This document shows, one piece after another, positions 59,729-60,607 of a DNA stretch of 60,607 nt; position 1 is the stretch's first letter, and each line of letters starts with the position of its first letter. The stretch lies in the NCBI GenBank assembly GCA_937902995.1, contig CALEKY010000002.1:1-60607 (forward strand), read 5' to 3'. Both the position numbers and the translations under genes were made by a program. Under the pieces are notes generated by a model. The model did no database searches. It saw only the letters and a program-made list of their open reading frames with translations, and was not told the DNA's origin. This stretch comes from an uncultured Sinobacteraceae bacterium. Its GTDB lineage: Bacteria > Pseudomonadota > Gammaproteobacteria > Steroidobacterales > Steroidobacteraceae.

Positions 59729-59752
59729 ACGGTTCGATTCAGCTCGAACCGT
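59729..59752. promoter_or_regulatory. Candidate operator between the ArsR-type and NIPSNAP genes
   Basis: ACGGTTCGA-TTCAGC-TCGAACCGT is a perfect nine-base inverted repeat with a six-base centre, in the middle of the 127-base divergent gap. A weaker pair TATCGT/ACGATA lies at 59771-59793. Their position suits an autoregulating ArsR-family repressor. Confidence 0.6.
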
Positions 59753-59807
59753 TAGTGTGCCACGTCTCGCTATCGTCGCATCGTCCAACGATAGGAGGCC
59801 GAAGACG

Positions 59808-60146
59808 ATGATCGCTTGCTTCATTCGCTATCGGGTCGACCCGCATCGGCTCGAGCTCTTCGAGCAATATGCGCAGCGCTGGGGCGAGATCATTCCGCGC
59901 TGCGGCGGGCGTCTGATCGGATATTTCCTGCCGCACGAGGGGACGAACTACGAGGCGTGGGGATTGATCGGCTTCGAGAGTCTTGCAGCGTACGAGGCCT
60001 ACCGATCGCGCCTCAAGACAGATGCTGCCGGCGCCCAGAATTTCGCCTTCGCGCGCGAACATCGCTTCATCTTGCAAGAGGAACGCACATTCGTGCGTAT
60101 CGTCGAAGGGACGTTCCAACGAGAGTCGCAGGAGGTCAGGTCGTGA
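59808..60146 (+). CDS. NIPSNAP family protein
   Basis: The 112-residue protein is a ferredoxin-like alpha/beta barrel of the NIPSNAP type. It begins IACFIRYRVDPHRLELFEQY, continues RWGEIIPRCGGRLIGYFLPH, EGTNYEAWGLIGFESLAAYE and ends with a RFILQEERTFVRIVEGTF strand. Such proteins form dimeric barrels; function is generally unknown. AGGAGG supports ATG 59808. It overlaps the monooxygenase-like gene by GTGA. Confidence 0.82.
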   Translation: MIACFIRYRVDPHRLELFEQYAQRWGEIIPRCGGRLIGYFLPHEGTNYEAWGLIGFESLAAYEAYRSRLKTDAAGAQNFAFAREHRFILQEERTFVRIVEGTFQRESQEVRS

Positions 60147-60454
60147 TCGCGGTCATTTTCGAGGTCGAGCCGACTGCCGAGGGGCGCGAGGCGTATCTGA
60201 ATCTCGCCGCATCGCTCCGGCCCTTGGTCGAAGGCATCGATGGGTTTCTCGGCGTCGAGCGGTTCGAGAGTCTCACGACACCGGGCAAGCTGTTGGCGCT
60301 ATCGTGGTGGCGCGACGAGGAAGCCGTGCGCGCCTGGCGCGAGATGCCGGAGCATCGCGAAGCGCAACGCAAAGGACGCGAGCAATTGTTCTCGAGCTAT
60401 AGCATACGGGTAGCGGAGGTGGTGCGGGAGTACGCAATGGAACGTGATTCGTGA
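60143..60454 (+). CDS. Antibiotic biosynthesis monooxygenase (ABM) domain protein
   Basis: The 103-residue protein is a dimeric alpha/beta-barrel ABM protein: VIAVIFEVEPTAEGREAYLN, SLRPLVEGIDGFLGVERFES and WWRDEEAVRAWREMPEHREA. ABM proteins include cofactor-free monooxygenases and haem-degrading enzymes, but most are unassigned. The GTG start overlaps the NIPSNAP stop. Both barrels may form one oligomer. The stop TGA lies in a CGTGATTCGTGAGTG repeat, giving an Asp-Ser end. Confidence 0.82.
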   Translation: MIAVIFEVEPTAEGREAYLNLAASLRPLVEGIDGFLGVERFESLTTPGKLLALSWWRDEEAVRAWREMPEHREAQRKGREQLFSSYSIRVAEVVREYAMERDS

Positions 60455-60576
60455 GTGTTGAGTAGTGAGTGGTGAGTAGTGAATGGTGGGGGCGTCGCGC
60501 GAACGCGCGACCTTCCCTCCTTCCCTTATTCCCTCATTCCCTTTCCCTTTTCCCCTTTTCCCCTTTCCCTTTTCCC
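60443..60576. repeat. Terminal repeat mosaic after the ABM gene
   Basis: A TCGTGA word with GAGTAGTGAGTGGTGAGTAG (60443-60487) is followed by a perfect hairpin GTCGCGCG-AA-CGCGCGAC (60494-60511). A pyrimidine CCCTTTTCCC array (60513-60576) comes next and is cut by the IS-like terminus. Confidence 0.85.
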
Positions 60577-60607
60577 TGGGCTTCCCCCGATTTCGCGGAC
60601 ACCTTGC
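60577..60607. mobile_element. Terminal fragment of an insertion sequence at the right edge
   Basis: TGGGCTTCCCCCGATTTCGC followed by GGACACCTTGC matches the left-edge terminus (read outward) at 24 of 31 positions. It interrupts the pyrimidine repeat array. The rest of the element would lie beyond the window. Confidence 0.5.

Noticed and set aside
1..60607. The window as one 60-kb composite transposon bounded by inverted repeats
   Set aside because: The related termini point outward, not inward, the flanks show no matching target duplication, and the content is ordinary chromosomal housekeeping and accessory genes.
1..60607. tRNA, rRNA or tmRNA genes
   Set aside because: No cloverleaf with conserved arms, or rRNA segment, was recognised on either strand by eye. 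A covariance-model scan would be decisive.

Overview
The window reads as chromosomal DNA of a GC-rich Gram-negative proteobacterium. Supporting this are TonB-dependent and RND envelope systems, many Sec signal peptides and lipoboxes, quinohaemoproteins with c-type haem, and ATG/GTG starts with purine-rich ribosome sites. The gene mix (spinster-type MFS carriers, a DUF6351 lipoprotein, PVA-dehydrogenase-like quinoproteins, a DUF2058 protein, a GH94 phosphorylase) fits a gammaproteobacterium near Steroidobacterales, Nevskiales or Xanthomonadales. That placement is inference. I see no rRNA, tRNA, CRISPR array, prophage or plasmid replication genes. Both edges carry related 31-base ends that look like insertion-sequence termini, so this may be a whole contig that stops in copies of one IS family.

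Layout. 1-2.8 kb: IS edge, truncated GNAT gene, repeat-rich DNA, SnoaL-like protein. 2.9-9.4 kb: DUF4382 lipoprotein, DHA2 MFS pump with a large insert, basic DUF6496 protein, NamZ-DOMON pair, EamA permease. 9.6-18.7 kb: spinster MFS, a compact RND adaptor-permease-TetR operon with paired palindromes upstream, small membrane proteins, second MFS. 18.8-31.1 kb: beta-barrel protein, M19 dipeptidase, RcnB-like protein, glycogen debranching enzyme, CBS protein, DUF748 protein, HWE kinase plus receiver, small lipoprotein, GIY-YIG, DUF2058, GFA. 31.3-33.0 kb: two convergent, overlapping TetR genes. 33.0-46.5 kb: an apparent catabolic island made of acyl-CoA synthetase, spinster MFS, two tandem PVA-dehydrogenase-like quinohaemoproteins, a conserved exported protein, a TonB receptor and a DUF6351 hydrolase-like lipoprotein. 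46.6-60.6 kb: two TPR proteins, GH94 1,2-beta-oligoglucan phosphorylase-like enzyme, a large LamG-like secreted protein with a 5' stem-loop, DsbA-like oxidase with a CPAC site, ABC-2 exporter, EamA permease with ArsR-type regulator, and a divergent NIPSNAP/ABM pair.

The most unusual signal is not a gene. Most noncoding gaps are mosaics of a small kit of short degenerate modules: TCGTGA words, CTGAAGG words, G-tract arrays, AGTTGACAGTTGATAG or CAATTG words, CTGTAGCCTG words and small GC hairpins. About a dozen genes have their stop codon inside a module or directly against one. Five unrelated proteins end in Ser-stop spelled TCG-TGA by one module. This looks like a genome-wide 3'-end or intergenic repeat system that I cannot match to a named family.

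For the 33-46 kb island, the working model is uptake through the TonB receptor, periplasmic alcohol oxidation by the two quinohaemoproteins, cleavage by the DUF6351 lipoprotein, then import and CoA activation. The substrate cannot be read from the sequence.
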